DNA of 64,000 bases from a bacterium (GCA_030430075.1 JAUIGN010000003.1:186001-250000), one strand, 5' to 3'. Positions 43,044-53,410 are shown, counted from the stretch's first letter. Numbers and translations are program-made. The notes: a model not told the origin generated them from the sequence alone.

Positions 43044-45740
43044 ATGAACCACACCGCGCCGCCAACGGGAACCGGTCCTTCTCCACCATGGGTCGACGTC
43101 CTCCACGAGAATCTGGCCAAGAATGACCAGCGAATTCGCACCGCACAACTGAGTGATGGCTGGTCGTTGGTTAATGAGCGTGGCACGGCGATCCACGACG
43201 CGATGACCGCCTTCTTTTCTCAGGTCGTGGCCGACGTGCCGCCGCGCGGGGCCTTTGCGATCCATGCCCTGGGGGGAACCGGTCGGCGCGAGATCTGCCC
43301 CGGCTCCGATGTTGACCTCGGCATCATTGTGGAAAACATCGAAGAAGACGAAGCCTTCCTGCGCCATGTCTCGTCGCAGATCAGCAGATTCTCAGACGTT
43401 ATTCCCGGCCTGGGCAACGCGGTCAAAGCCAACGCGATTCCTGATCTTCAACGCGAAGAGCATTTCGACCTGAAATCGCTGGCCTCGTTGCTTGACTGCC
43501 GCCTGCTGCTGGGCGACGCCGGATTCCACGATCGGATTCGGCAAACCTGCCGCCAACGGGCCACCGAGCTAGGCTTGGATTTCGTCTTCGAGATGAACCA
43601 GGGCCTGCAGGACTTCGACCGGCGGTATCCGCAACAGCCGGGAGACGTGGGCGGATTTCACGTCAAGAACGGCATCGGCGGTCTCCGCAACTTTCAGATC
43701 TCGATGTGGCTCTATTCCTTCGAACGCTGGATACCATCGGTTCGCGTCTACGAACAGGTACGCAGTCGGCGACAGTTCACCAACGAAGGTGCGCCGACCG
43801 CGGAGGTCCTTGACGCCGTGAGCGTGATCTTCTGCGTCCGCTGTTGGATTGAACAACGGCGTGCCGAACAGGCCGGCCCCGGCAAGAGCAAACGGTTCCT
43901 CAACCTGCTGATCGACAACCAGGACATGATCGCCTTCCTGGATCGATTCGGGGCCGAAGGCCTGACGAAACTGAACGCGGCGCGAGAGACGATTCGCAGT
44001 TACCGCCACGAAGCATTCGACCGGTTGCTCGAGCGGGGCGTCATCGTACCGGACACCGATGGCCTGATCGTCTGGGGCAGCCACGGCCTGCAACTCGGCG
44101 ATGATGCCCTGTTTACCGACGCCACGGAGACGTTTTACTCGCTTTATCGGGCCCAACAGCGGTTTGACTTGGAGATCGACAAGTCGATTCAACGCGCGCT
44201 GCGTAAAAACATCGTCAAGTCACTGCACCCGCACCAAGGCTTCATCACGATCCTGGTGTCACCGGGCCCCGTCTATCCCGCCCTCAATGACTGGCGTGAA
44301 TTCGGCGTTCTTGACCGGCTCGTCCCCGGATTCGATCAGCTTGCCAGGCAGGTGTACCAACCGGGACATCGCTGTGCGATGCTGACGCGGGCCGCGCGGG
44401 CCATGCAGCGGATCGAGAATCTCGAACATCTGGCGACCCGCAAACTGACCGGCGACGACGCCCTGGAAGAGTACTTTGTCCGTCAGTATCGCGATCTGGG
44501 TGCATCGGCCCGCGGCGCCTTGCGGTTGGCCCTGCTGACCGAGGAGATCCCGGAGACGATGTACCCGGATGACGACTACCCGACCGCCGTGAAGAGGTAC
44601 ACGACCGAACAACTGGAAACCATTGACGGCCTTTCCGGACCGACGCTACGGACCGTCGAATTCCTCCTGCTGACCAAACGCAGGCTTTTGAGGTCGTCTG
44701 AGACGAGTGCCGTACAGTCGGTCATCGAGGACTGGCAATCGGAAATCGACCAACTGAAGTCACGCGATGCGGCGGACACGATTCGGGCCCTGGCCCTGTT
44801 CGCCTATGCGGCCTTCGACTTCAACAGCCCGCCGGCGGCGATCGCTGAACGGTTGTCGAGAGATCAATGGGAGAAAGTTCGCAACCTGACCCAGAATCTC
44901 CTCTACGACGAACTGCACGTGGTCGGCGAACCGTTCGACGGTCATTACCTTGACGAAAAAGGCCAGCGGATCGGTCAACTGTTGCCCCGGCGCCTCCTCG
45001 CCAGCCCCCACGTCGACAACTCGCTGCGGCGAACCTACGAAGGCGCGGAAATCCTCGATCCACAACGGGCCCACCTGATCATCTACGGACTCAACGAGGT
45101 CGTGAAGACGGGCCGGCCGAGCATCGAGTTGCGGCGACGTGGCAACCACTACCATCTCAGCTTGTTCGCCTGGGATTTCCCGGGGCTCTTCTGGCGCGTC
45201 GCAGGCGCCCTCTTCGAGATGGGCTGTTCATTCCGCTCGACCGACCTGTTTGCCATACCCGATCCCCAAGGGAAGGCCACCGACGGCGAGTCACTGGTAC
45301 CGAATGAGCGGCGGCTGATCTACGATGCGCTCAGCTTCGATGCGGTTCGCGACGCTACGGAATCCTGGGAAAACGAACTGCGGGACAAGATCTTGCAGCG
45401 GCTGACCCATCCGGAGGAAACGATCGTCGACAACACGGGCGCCATCCTGGACCCCCTCCACAACCAACTCGCGCCGCGACTAACCGACCTGGGTGGCGAC
45501 TTGCTCAAGTTTTCCTGCGAGGTCCCCCCGGCCAACAAGGGAGTCCGCTATGCAATCAGCCGCCTGCTTTCGGAAGAGGTCGGCGCCAACATCGAATCGA
45601 TTGCTCGCGACGGCACCCACGACTGGCCGGTCCCGCGCACCAACTTCTACATTCGCGCCGAAATGGCACCGAAAGCGGTCACCGATGTACTCAGCCAGAT
45701 CATCGGCCCGGTGCCGCTGGTGCTCGACAAGACTCGTTAA
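43044..45740 (+). CDS. GlnD-like [protein-PII] uridylyltransferase homologue with degenerate HD domain
   Basis: About 898 residues, the length of GlnD, with the same domain order. The nucleotidyltransferase core has ALGGTGRREICPGSDVDLGII (residues 75-95; metal site S-D89-V-D91) and HVKNGIGGLRN, matching the GlnD KxGxGGLRD block. Two ACT domains close the protein (HYHLSLFAWDFPGLFWRVAG near 702; LLKFSCEVPPANKGVRYAI near 819). The central HD phosphohydrolase has lost its metal site: where GlnD has LFHDIGKG, this has LLTEEIPE (about 497). The protein may uridylylate PII or another target but should not reverse it by the usual mechanism. AGG lies 7 bases before the ATG at 43044; an ATG at 43041 is also possible. 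Confidence 0.85.
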   Translation: MNHTAPPTGTGPSPPWVDVLHENLAKNDQRIRTAQLSDGWSLVNERGTAIHDAMTAFFSQVVADVPPRGAFAIHALGGTGRREICPGSDVDLGIIVENIEEDEAFLRHVSSQISRFSDVIPGLGNAVKANAIPDLQREEHFDLKSLASLLDCRLLLGDAGFHDRIRQTCRQRATELGLDFVFEMNQGLQDFDRRYPQQPGDVGGFHVKNGIGGLRNFQISMWLYSFERWIPSVRVYEQVRSRRQFTNEGAPTAEVLDAVSVIFCVRCWIEQRRAEQAGPGKSKRFLNLLIDNQDMIAFLDRFGAEGLTKLNAARETIRSYRHEAFDRLLERGVIVPDTDGLIVWGSHGLQLGDDALFTDATETFYSLYRAQQRFDLEIDKSIQRALRKNIVKSLHPHQGFITILVSPGPVYPALNDWREFGVLDRLVPGFDQLARQVYQPGHRCAMLTRAARAMQRIENLEHLATRKLTGDDALEEYFVRQYRDLGASARGALRLALLTEEIPETMYPDDDYPTAVKRYTTEQLETIDGLSGPTLRTVEFLLLTKRRLLRSSETSAVQSVIEDWQSEIDQLKSRDAADTIRALALFAYAAFDFNSPPAAIAERLSRDQWEKVRNLTQNLLYDELHVVGEPFDGHYLDEKGQRIGQLLPRRLLASPHVDNSLRRTYEGAEILDPQRAHLIIYGLNEVVKTGRPSIELRRRGNHYHLSLFAWDFPGLFWRVAGALFEMGCSFRSTDLFAIPDPQGKATDGESLVPNERRLIYDALSFDAVRDATESWENELRDKILQRLTHPEETIVDNTGAILDPLHNQLAPRLTDLGGDLLKFSCEVPPANKGVRYAISRLLSEEVGANIESIARDGTHDWPVPRTNFYIRAEMAPKAVTDVLSQIIGPVPLVLDKTR

Positions 45741-45825
45741 CCGGCGCGGACTGCCGTTCGCGCGTGGCAAGCATGCCGCCGGAAAGAGTCGAGAATGACA
45801 ACCGTCACCAGACCGCGGTTCCGAC

Positions 45826-46689
45826 CTACGGCAACTCGGCAGCCGCCCGCTCGTCCGACGCGCCGCGGGCACTTGGCAATTCGGCCTCCTGCCGGCTCGC
45901 CTCTCCGGACTCGGGGACCTGACGGTCCGGGGACTCTGCGGCCGAGTCGGCGGCGGCCGCGGCGGCGCGTTCGGCCTGGATCAGTTGATCGAGCATCGGC
46001 ATGGCAATCTGCCGGTAGATCTGTTCCAGGAGTGGACTGCCCTTAATCTTTTCCATCAACGTAAAGATCGGCGCCCCTTCGGCTTCGCTGAGCGGAACTT
46101 CCATGGTCTGACCGGCGGCGTCGAGCAGGATGCATGTGTATTGCCAATGCCCGTCGTTCGCTTGCTGGCGGGTAACGTCGTGCAGTTGCGCCGTGTCAAA
46201 ATCGAATGGCGGCTGGCTGGCGAACAGGTCGGCCGATTCCTCGGCAACCTCGTCCGGGTCGGCCGGACGCTCCGCTCGCGGATTCAGCCCGAACCAGGAA
46301 CCAAGTCGTTCCGCTACGTCATTGACCGACGATTCGCTGGAAATCCGCCCCAACCGGGCCGACGCTTCGTCAAGTGCATCCAGTTGATCGTCGGCGGATC
46401 GTTCTTGCGCTGCCGCCACGGTTTCTGCCAACCGCTCGCGAATCCCGACCGGGGCCGGGTCTTCCTGCGTGATCATCACCGTGGCCGTTACCGGATCCTC
46501 AGCTTCCCGAGGGCGGGCATACGCAGGCGAGGCCTGGACAAACTGGATGGGTCGCTGATCGAGCCAGGTGCGGACCGATCCGATCGCCATCACAAGCAAC
46601 AGTCCGGCATGCAAGGCCACGGAAACCACCAGCCCCCACCGTAACGTGCGACGCAACAACGACCGGTTCGTGCGTGGGACGGATCTCAT
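45826..46689 (-). CDS. Inner-membrane-anchored protein with TonB-like N-terminus, function unknown
   Basis: A 287-residue protein with one N-terminal membrane span (RTLRWGLVVSVALHAGLLLVMAIG). The span holds S-V-A-L-H, equivalent to the Ser-x3-His that TonB uses to contact ExbB/ExbD. What follows is unlike TonB: no Pro-rich spacer and no TonB C-terminal fold. Instead there is an acidic helical region (VGIRERLAETVAAAQERSADDQ), a segment WQYTCILLDAAGQTMEVPL that could be a small beta domain, and an Ala/Glu-rich tail. It converges with the GlnD-like gene. No ExbB/ExbD is nearby. Confidence 0.6.
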   Translation of the reverse strand: MRSVPRTNRSLLRRTLRWGLVVSVALHAGLLLVMAIGSVRTWLDQRPIQFVQASPAYARPREAEDPVTATVMITQEDPAPVGIRERLAETVAAAQERSADDQLDALDEASARLGRISSESSVNDVAERLGSWFGLNPRAERPADPDEVAEESADLFASQPPFDFDTAQLHDVTRQQANDGHWQYTCILLDAAGQTMEVPLSEAEGAPIFTLMEKIKGSPLLEQIYRQIAMPMLDQLIQAERAAAAAADSAAESPDRQVPESGEASRQEAELPSARGASDERAAAELP

Positions 46690-47188
46690 GACCGAATGGG
46701 GAGAACTCGGGGAAAATTGGCGGTGAGGCAGGAGGGGCTTCAGGAAACCTCCAGGTGCCGCACGGCGCCAGGTGCTGGGAAGGCTTGCTGCATGAAATCG
46801 TCGGTCTGCGTTCCGCGCCAGGAGCGCGGCATCGCCACGTTCCGCGCGCGCCAGGCGACGCTCGTTTCAGACATTTCTCGCAGACCTTATTGATACTTGC
46901 GCAGCGAATGGACCAGGACGACCAACGGGAGTCCGCAGATATACGGCCGCGCGTTGCTTGCCGGAGGCTCATTTGCCGCGCAGCCGTCAATAACCTACCC
47001 GCCCTGCCCATAGCCGTCCAATACGAATTCCGTGGCGACCACGCCATTTTTGTTCGGAACGGCGACCGTTGCGGCATGACGTCATGCACAGCATGACCGA
47101 CGGCCTACCGCCGTCTTCAGAGAAGGCGTGTCTTCGCAGTCGGGACGAAAACCGTGACAAGAATTGTGGCCGCCATGGCCGAGCGGCG
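46690..47188. other. Intergenic region, 499 bp, with palindrome copy
   Basis: Between two leftward genes: downstream of sucD and upstream of the TonB-like protein. Contains a perfect GTCATGC palindrome (47081-47097) and a small CCGCGC-CAGGA-GCGCGG hairpin (46813-46829). No gene is supported. Confidence 0.4.
47081..47097 (-). repeat. GTCATGC-N3-GCATGAC palindrome, perfect copy
   Basis: Arms around ACA (TGT on the minus strand, as at 32226). An additional GCATGAC directly precedes it (47074-47080), so three arms stand in a row. Confidence 0.85.
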
Positions 47189-48070
<882 letters not shown>

Positions 48071-48087
48071 GATTGCACCCGAACGGT

Positions 48088-49278
48088 TCAGTTGGTTTGG
48101 ATCGAAGCGACCACTTTCCTGGCCGCGTCGGTGAGGTCGTCTGCCGTAATGATGTCGACATCGCTCTCGGCGATGATCTTCTTTCCTTCGGCCACTTCAG
48201 TCCCTTCGAGACGCACGACCAGCGGGATGCTGAAGCCGACCGTCTTGTAGGCTTCGACCAGCGCCTGGGCGATCGTCGTGCATCGCATGATCCCGCCAAA
48301 GATGTTGACCAGCACCGCCTTGACATGATCATCGGAGAGAATGATTCGGAAAGCCTCGGTCACTTGCTGGGCATTGGCACCGCCGCCGACGTCGAGGAAG
48401 TTGGCCGGTTCGCCGCCGTGCAGTTTGATGATGTCCATCGTGCTCATCGCCAGGCCGGCGCCGTTGACCAGGCAACCAATGTTGCCATCCAGCTTGACGT
48501 AGCTGAGGCCGGCTTCTCCGGCACGCACTTCCGAAGGCTCCTCCTCCGTCAGATCGCGATACGCTTCGATGTCCTTGTGCCGGAACAGGGCGTTGTCGTC
48601 GAACGTAATCTTGGCATCCAGGGCAACCAGTTCGCCCCCCTTGGTGACGACCATCGGGTTGATCTCTGCCATGCTGCAATCGCAGTCGACAAAGACGCGG
48701 CACAAGCCTCGCATAAACGCGTCGGCGCTCCGCACACTCTTGCCGGTAATGCCCAATTTGGCGCACAGTTTACGTGCCTGGTAGCTCTGCAGGCCGATCG
48801 CCGGATGGAAATGCTCTTTGAAGATCTTCTCGGGAGTCTTGGCGGCGACTTCCTCGATCTCGACGCCCCCTTCGCTGGAGACCATCAACACCGGCATGGC
48901 GGCGGCCCGGTCAAGGACAATTCCCAGGTAGAGCTCGCGGGCGATCTCGCAACCGGCTTCCACCAGCACCTGGTTGACCGTCTTTCCTTCAGGTCCCGTC
49001 TGCACGGTGACCAGGGTCTTGCCAAGCAACCGGCCGGCAACTTCAGCCGCTTCCTCGGCGCTTTTCACCAGTTGCACACCGTGCTGCTCGGGATCGTCAG
49101 CGATTGTCCCCTTGCCTCGACCTCCCGCATGGATCTGCGCTTTGACGACGGCCACGGCGCCGCCCAGTTCTTGAAAAGCCGCCGCCGCTTCCTCTGGAGT
49201 GGTCGCGACGCGGTTGGCCAGGACAGCCACACCGGCCTCTTGCAACACTTGTTTGGCCTGATATTCGTGGATTTTCAT
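48088..49278 (-). CDS. sucC: Succinyl-CoA synthetase beta subunit (SucC)
   Basis: A 396-residue ATP-grasp subunit. It starts [17 protein letters not shown], as SucC does nearly everywhere. [13 protein letters not shown] (ATP-grasp), [34 protein letters not shown] (metal/nucleotide site) and NIFGGIMRC (phosphate relay to SucD) are all intact. The ATG at 49278 is fixed by homology; the frame continues upstream without matching the family. A TATAAT promoter lies 83 bases upstream. Confidence 0.97.
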   Translation of the reverse strand: MKIHEYQAKQVLQEAGVAVLANRVATTPEEAAAAFQELGGAVAVVKAQIHAGGRGKGTIADDPEQHGVQLVKSAEEAAEVAGRLLGKTLVTVQTGPEGKTVNQVLVEAGCEIARELYLGIVLDRAAAMPVLMVSSEGGVEIEEVAAKTPEKIFKEHFHPAIGLQSYQARKLCAKLGITGKSVRSADAFMRGLCRVFVDCDCSMAEINPMVVTKGGELVALDAKITFDDNALFRHKDIEAYRDLTEEEPSEVRAGEAGLSYVKLDGNIGCLVNGAGLAMSTMDIIKLHGGEPANFLDVGGGANAQQVTEAFRIILSDDHVKAVLVNIFGGIMRCTTIAQALVEAYKTVGFSIPLVVRLEGTEVAEGKKIIAESDVDIITADDLTDAARKVVASIQTN

Positions 49279-49360
49279 GGCAGGGTCCCGCTTGGCGTGA
49301 ATCACCGGCAATCTGCCTGGACGGCCGGCGAGAGGCGTGGGTCGTTGGCAAGAAAGCGGG

Positions 49361-49389
49361 ATTATAAAACCGTGGCCAATCGGGGACAA
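49361..49389 (-). promoter_or_regulatory. Sigma-70-type promoter for sucC-sucD
   Basis: On the minus strand TTGTCC (four of six to TTGACA), 17-bp spacer and a perfect TATAAT (49366-49361). The best promoter-like sequence in the window. Confidence 0.65.
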
Positions 49390-49428
49390 GGAGCCCTCCG
49401 GTAGCGCGGCCAGACACGGAGGATGTCG

Positions 49429-49476
49429 GGCGGCCGTGGTCTCTGGCGGCCGAGGTCTCGGGCGACCTTGGCGTCT
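49429..49476 (+). repeat. 16-bp imperfect tandem repeat, three units
   Basis: GGCGGCCGTGGTCTCT, GGCGGCCGAGGTCTCG, GGCGACCTTGGCGTCT, then a partial GGCGA. The unit length equals that of the array at 30493 but the sequence is unrelated. Confidence 0.7.
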
Positions 49477-49528
49477 GGCGAGCGGCAGAGGATCAGGAGG
49501 AGAGAAGTTGAAAAGAGAAGAGAGGCAT

Positions 49529-49545
49529 GTCATGCCGAGCATGAC
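49529..49545 (-). repeat. GTCATGC-N3-GCATGAC palindrome, perfect copy (left half of doublet)
   Basis: Arms around CGA, followed by CTACGG as at 25094 and 52393. The facing member of the doublet lies 40 bases to the right. Confidence 0.85.
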
Positions 49546-49585
49546 CTACGGGGAAGCAGGGATCACTGCATGGAGCACATGGCAG

Positions 49586-49602
49586 GGCATGCTGTGCCTG
49601 CC
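49586..49602 (+). repeat. Diverged palindrome copy (right half of doublet)
   Basis: GGCATGC-TGT-GCCTGCC. Relative to the perfect copy, the second base pair changes from T-A to G-C on both arms (compensatory) and one inner pair is lost. Confidence 0.55.
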
Positions 49603-49645
49603 GCCGCGGGAGCGGGGAACATTCGCGATGCCGAGGACCAATGGG

Positions 49646-51043
49646 CTATTGAGTTGGCATCATGCCGACGCCGCCGCGGGCCTGGTCCTGCAGGCCGAGC
49701 TTTTTCATCTTCTTGTAGAGCGTCGTGCGGTTGATGCCGAGCGCATCCGCCGTGGCACTGCGGTTCCAGTTATTGGCTTCAAGCATATCCATGATGATCT
49801 GCCGCTCGGGACCGCCCAGGGCATCCTTCAGCGAGCGTCCGGTGGACGACGGCAACGGCAGCGGCGCACCGTTTCGCAGCTCGCGCGGCAGGTCGTTGAG
49901 GGTCACCATCTCGTTCTTGCCCAGAAAGACGGCCCGTTCGACGATGTTCTGTAATTCGCGGACGTTACCCGGCCATTGATAGCGCTGCATCGCCACAATC
50001 GCTTCATCGGAAAAGCCATGAACCTGGCGCCCTGTCTCTTCGCAGACGCCCTGTAGAAAATGTTGCGCCAGCAGGGGTATATCGCCGATGCGGTCTCGAA
50101 TTGGCGGCAATTCGATATTGATGACGTTGATGCGGTAAAACAGGTCCTGACGAAAGCGGCCTTCAGCCACGGCTTCGGAGAGTGTCTCATTGGTCGCCAG
50201 AATCACGCGCGAATCCACGCGGCGGGTCTTCGTGCTTCCGACCGGTTCGAATTCAAACTCCTGCAAGACACGCAGCAGCTTGACCTGCATGGCCGGTGAC
50301 GCGGTACCAATTTCGTCCAGGAAGATCGTACCGCCGTCGGCTTGCAGAAACTTGCCGACCTTGTCGCCCGCGGCGCCGGTGAAGGCGCCCGCGACGTGGC
50401 CGAACAGCTCGCTTTCCAAAAGGGCTTCCGGCAACGCGCCGCACGCAATCTCCACAAACGGGGCGTCGCGTCGACTGCTGCGCCGATGGATGGCTCGAGC
50501 AATCAACGACTTGCCCGTTCCACTTTCGCCGCCGATCAACACGGTGGCCTTGGTATCGGCGATGCTGTCGATCATGTCATAAATCTTGAGCATGCGTCGA
50601 TCGCTGCCGACGATATTCTCCATTCCGAAGCGGATATCGAGCTGCTGCTTGAGCTGCTTGTTTTCCTCAATCACATCCCGCTGCGAAAGCGCGCGGCGGA
50701 TCGACATCTGCAACTCCTCGTCGATCAGCGGTTTGGTCAGCAGGTCAAACGCACCGGCACGAATCGCCTCGACGCCCGTCTCGACCGTCCCGTAGCCGGT
50801 CAGCAGAATGACCGTCAGACCTGGATGGTTCTCATTGCAGTAAGCCAAGATGTCGAAGCCATCGCCGTCCGGCAAGCGAATGTCGGCCAGCACAAGATCC
50901 AGCTTCTGCCGCTCGATCTGCTCGACGGCCTCCCGGCAACTGGCCGCCTCGACCACGTCGTATCCCTGTTCGCGAAGCCACTCCGACATCGACGTCAACA
51001 CGTGCCGATCGTCATCGACCAGCAGCAACGAGCCCGTATTCAT
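49646..51043 (-). CDS. Sigma-54-dependent response regulator (NtrC family)
   Basis: About 465 residues. Receiver domain: [10 protein letters not shown] acidic pocket, phospho-acceptor D54 in [40 protein letters not shown]+ domain: Walker A GESGTGKS, sigma-54 loop GAFTGA intact, Walker [35 protein letters not shown]-terminal Fis-type helix-turn-helix ends it ([28 protein letters not shown]). It should activate sigma-54 promoters on phosphorylation. No histidine kinase is encoded in the window, so its partner is elsewhere. ATG at 51043; a GTG at 51055 is possible. Confidence 0.94.
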   Translation of the reverse strand: MNTGSLLLVDDDRHVLTSMSEWLREQGYDVVEAASCREAVEQIERQKLDLVLADIRLPDGDGFDILAYCNENHPGLTVILLTGYGTVETGVEAIRAGAFDLLTKPLIDEELQMSIRRALSQRDVIEENKQLKQQLDIRFGMENIVGSDRRMLKIYDMIDSIADTKATVLIGGESGTGKSLIARAIHRRSSRRDAPFVEIACGALPEALLESELFGHVAGAFTGAAGDKVGKFLQADGGTIFLDEIGTASPAMQVKLLRVLQEFEFEPVGSTKTRRVDSRVILATNETLSEAVAEGRFRQDLFYRINVINIELPPIRDRIGDIPLLAQHFLQGVCEETGRQVHGFSDEAIVAMQRYQWPGNVRELQNIVERAVFLGKNEMVTLNDLPRELRNGAPLPLPSSTGRSLKDALGGPERQIIMDMLEANNWNRSATADALGINRTTLYKKMKKLGLQDQARGGVGMMPTQ

Positions 51044-51588
51044 AGTTGAATTCACCCTGTGGTGTTTTTGTGCCGTCTCAGTAAGTATTTAGGTCACACG
51101 CGGCACGGCGTCAAAAAATGGCTCAAAAGAAGCCAGTACCACCATCGGGCATTAGCGAAAACCCGCAGTTCTCGCGGTTCGGCCAACGATTGCCGCGTAT
51201 TCTCGGCAAAATGCTCAGGATCCGCCTCAGATCGCTAGCCAAACTCCCCAACCAAGCTACCATGAATGAGCTAGTCCTTTGTCCCGATTTGACCTGCGGG
51301 TACGCGACAAGGGGCTCGCCCCCAAGCGTGCCAGGCACCTGAAGGGCCGTTCCGGCTTTTGGAGCCGAACTCCTCTCCACCGCCTGCCCAGGTCGCTGGC
51401 TCGGCAACGTACTGGAAGGCTCCCCGCCGCGGTCCTGGTTACCCACCCTGGCTATTAGCAAGACTTGGGGGGCAACACGACGACGGGGGTATTGGGGTGG
51501 TAAGGCTTCGGGGCCTTCCATCTCCACAACCTGGGAGGCAGTCAGCCCATCAATCGCATTCGGCAAAACCGAAAAGGGTGAAACAGTT
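51044..51588. other. Divergent gap between the two response regulators, 545 bp
   Basis: Holds promoter-like TTGACG-17-TAAATA on the minus strand (51086-51114), GTGCC-A-GGCAC (51328-51338), a CGGCT-TTTGG-AGCCG hairpin (51353-51367) and TTCGG-CAAAA-CCGAA just upstream of the NarL-type gene (51559-51573). An open frame on the minus strand has no family features. Confidence 0.4.
51086..51114 (-). promoter_or_regulatory. Promoter candidate for NtrC-type regulator
   Basis: TTGACG (five of six), 17-bp spacer, TAAATA (three of six). It ends 43 bases before the ATG at 51043. Confidence 0.35.
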
Positions 51589-52221
51589 ATGAGTATCAGA
51601 ATTATTGTCGCGGACGATCACGAGATCGTACGGTCTGGATTCCCGAGCCTCTTGCAGGGAACCGACATCGAAATTGTCGATATGGCCGTCGATGGAAACG
51701 AAGCAGTCGAAAAGACCTTGCGTCATCTTCCGGACGTGGTTGTCATGGACATCCGCATGCCCAATTGTGACGGGTTGGCGGCACTCGAGCAGATCCACAA
51801 GAAGCTACCGGAAACGCCGGTGGTGATGTACACGGCCTACGAGAACCCGACCTACATCGCCCGCAGCGTTGCCTTGGGCGCGGCGGACTTCATCTTGAAG
51901 ACGTCGCCGGGCGAAGAACTGGTCGCCGCCATCAAGCGGTCCGCCAGCGGCGCCGACGCGCCGGACACCAGCATCCTACGGCGCGTCAAACGGGTCATGC
52001 GCCGACGCCATGAACGGGACGACGACGGCATTCCGCTGACCAATCGTGAACTCCAGGTGTTGCGTCACGTGGCACTCGGACTCAGCAACCGAGAGATCGG
52101 TCACTCGCTGGGGATCAGCATCGAGACCGTCAAGGAACACGTCCAGAACATCCTCAGAAAACTGGATGTCAACGATCGTACGCAAGCTGCCGTCTGGGCG
52201 GTGCGGCGGAGTGTGGTCTAG
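51589..52221 (+). CDS. NarL/FixJ-family response regulator (LuxR-type HTH)
   Basis: A 210-residue two-domain regulator. Receiver: acidic pair D9-D10 (VADDHEIVRSG), phospho-acceptor D54 (VVVMDIRMPNCDGL), Lys104 (FILKTSPG). A basic linker (RRVKRVMRRRHERD) leads to the GerE/LuxR helix-turn-helix: LTNRELQVLRHVALGLSNREIGHSLGISIETVKEHVQNIL, the usual four-helix motif. GGGTG lies ten bases before the ATG. It is divergent from the NtrC-type regulator; no kinase lies beside it. Confidence 0.94.
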   Translation: MSIRIIVADDHEIVRSGFPSLLQGTDIEIVDMAVDGNEAVEKTLRHLPDVVVMDIRMPNCDGLAALEQIHKKLPETPVVMYTAYENPTYIARSVALGAADFILKTSPGEELVAAIKRSASGADAPDTSILRRVKRVMRRRHERDDDGIPLTNRELQVLRHVALGLSNREIGHSLGISIETVKEHVQNILRKLDVNDRTQAAVWAVRRSVV

Positions 52222-52392
52222 GCCCGATTTCGTCCAACTGAAATCCGATGATTGCCTCCGCTACGTGGACGTTGAAGACGTATCCGCGTTTCTACCCGGC
52301 ATCCGCGGTTCCCGCTTCCATCATTGGAAAACAACGACCTACGAAATCCGGTTAGACGGCACCACGGCTTGCGAATGCGGGACGTGCGGAAT

Positions 52393-52409
52393 GTCATGCA
52401 GCGCATGAC
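52393..52409 (-). repeat. GTCATGC-N3-GCATGAC palindrome, perfect copy
   Basis: Arms around AGC, between convergent genes. Its left flank (GTGCGGAAT) and right flank (CTACGGAAG) match the copy at 25094. ACGAAATCCGG also lies upstream of both copies, at about 50 bases. Confidence 0.85.
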
Positions 52410-52426
52410 CTACGGAAGTGCGGCGT

Positions 52427-53326
52427 TCAACCTGCCCGCGGATGGGCTTTCTCGTACGCTTCACGCAAGCCGACCGTGCTCACATGCGTGTAGATCTGGG
52501 TCGTGACGAGGCTCTTGTGACCGAGCAGTTCCTGGACGCTGCGAATGTCCGCACCGCGGTCCAGCAGGTGGGTCGCGAAGCTGTGCCGCAGCGTATGTGG
52601 CGTGGTGCGCGCATCCAGCCCGGCGGCCTTGAGATGTTTCTCCAACAAGCGGGCCACGCTGCGCGTCGTGAGCCGGCGACCGAACTTGTTGACGAAGACC
52701 GGCGCCGTCTCGTCGCTCGGCTCGTCCGCCGCCAGCCGGCGAGCTTTCAGCCAACGGCGCAGGGCGCGGGTCGCATACGAGCCCAGCGGCGCCAGCCTTT
52801 CACGCTTGCCTTTGCCCCGCACGCGGACGATGCCCTGCTCGAAGTTCAGATCACCGTCGTTCATCCCGACCGCCTCACTGACACGAATCCCAGCCGAATA
52901 CATCGTTTCGAGGATGGCCCGGTCGCGAAACCCCATCGGCATGTCGACCGCCGGGGCATTCAAGAGCCGCCCAATCTCGTCCGTGGAGAGAAAATGGGGC
53001 AGCGACCGATCGGGCCGCGGGTTGCGCAACGGCTTGGCCGGATTGCTGTCGACCAGCCCTTCGCGCTGAGCAAAGCGATAAAAGCTCCGTAGGGAAGCCA
53101 GCCGCCGCGCCACGGACGTCTTGGCATAACCGGCTTCGTGCAAGGCGGCGACGTAGCCACGCAGGTCCAAGGGCGTGACCTGCCCCGGTCGCACGTTCTC
53201 GCCGATCGCCTCGGTCAGGTACTCGCTCAGCGAAAGCAGGTCCTCGCGATACGACTTGATCGTCAGCTCCGACGCGTTGCGTTCGACGCTCAGATAGCGC
53301 AAGAATCGAGAGATCGCGGTCTGCAT
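52427..53326 (-). CDS. XerC/XerD-type tyrosine recombinase
   Basis: A 299-residue recombinase with the SAM-like N-terminal core-binding domain and the full catalytic set: R148 (YSAGIRVSEAVG), K172, H244-x2-R247 (TPHTLRHSFATHLL), H270 (ELLGHKSLVTTQIYTHV) and the nucleophile Y279. Length, the TTQIYTHV end and isolation from phage genes fit the housekeeping Xer enzymes that resolve chromosome dimers at dif, with FtsK, more than an integrase. I cannot decide between XerC and XerD. A small gene lies upstream in the same direction. Confidence 0.92.
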   Translation of the reverse strand: MQTAISRFLRYLSVERNASELTIKSYREDLLSLSEYLTEAIGENVRPGQVTPLDLRGYVAALHEAGYAKTSVARRLASLRSFYRFAQREGLVDSNPAKPLRNPRPDRSLPHFLSTDEIGRLLNAPAVDMPMGFRDRAILETMYSAGIRVSEAVGMNDGDLNFEQGIVRVRGKGKRERLAPLGSYATRALRRWLKARRLAADEPSDETAPVFVNKFGRRLTTRSVARLLEKHLKAAGLDARTTPHTLRHSFATHLLDRGADIRSVQELLGHKSLVTTQIYTHVSTVGLREAYEKAHPRAG

Positions 53327-53410
53327 GGCGGGGAGGGGTGGGTCGTGGCCCTCAACAGGACCGAACGGGCGGGAGGCGTGGCAGGGGGCGGCCGCACAAA
53401 GGGGCGCCGC

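Larger units (their letters stand above)
49279..49645. other. Gap upstream of sucC, 367 bp, with promoter and several repeats
   Basis: Between the NtrC-type regulator's end and sucC. It holds the sucCD promoter (49361-49389), a 16-bp imperfect tandem repeat (49429-49476) and an inverted doublet of the palindrome family (49529-49545 and 49586-49602). No gene. Confidence 0.5.

Noticed and set aside
42444-43367. Minus-strand frame between WecG-like and GlnD-like genes
   Set aside because: Overlaps both real genes and has no motif.
51123-51566. 147-codon minus-strand frame between the response regulators
   Set aside because: No family features, unusual composition, and it overlaps promoter-like and hairpin sequences.
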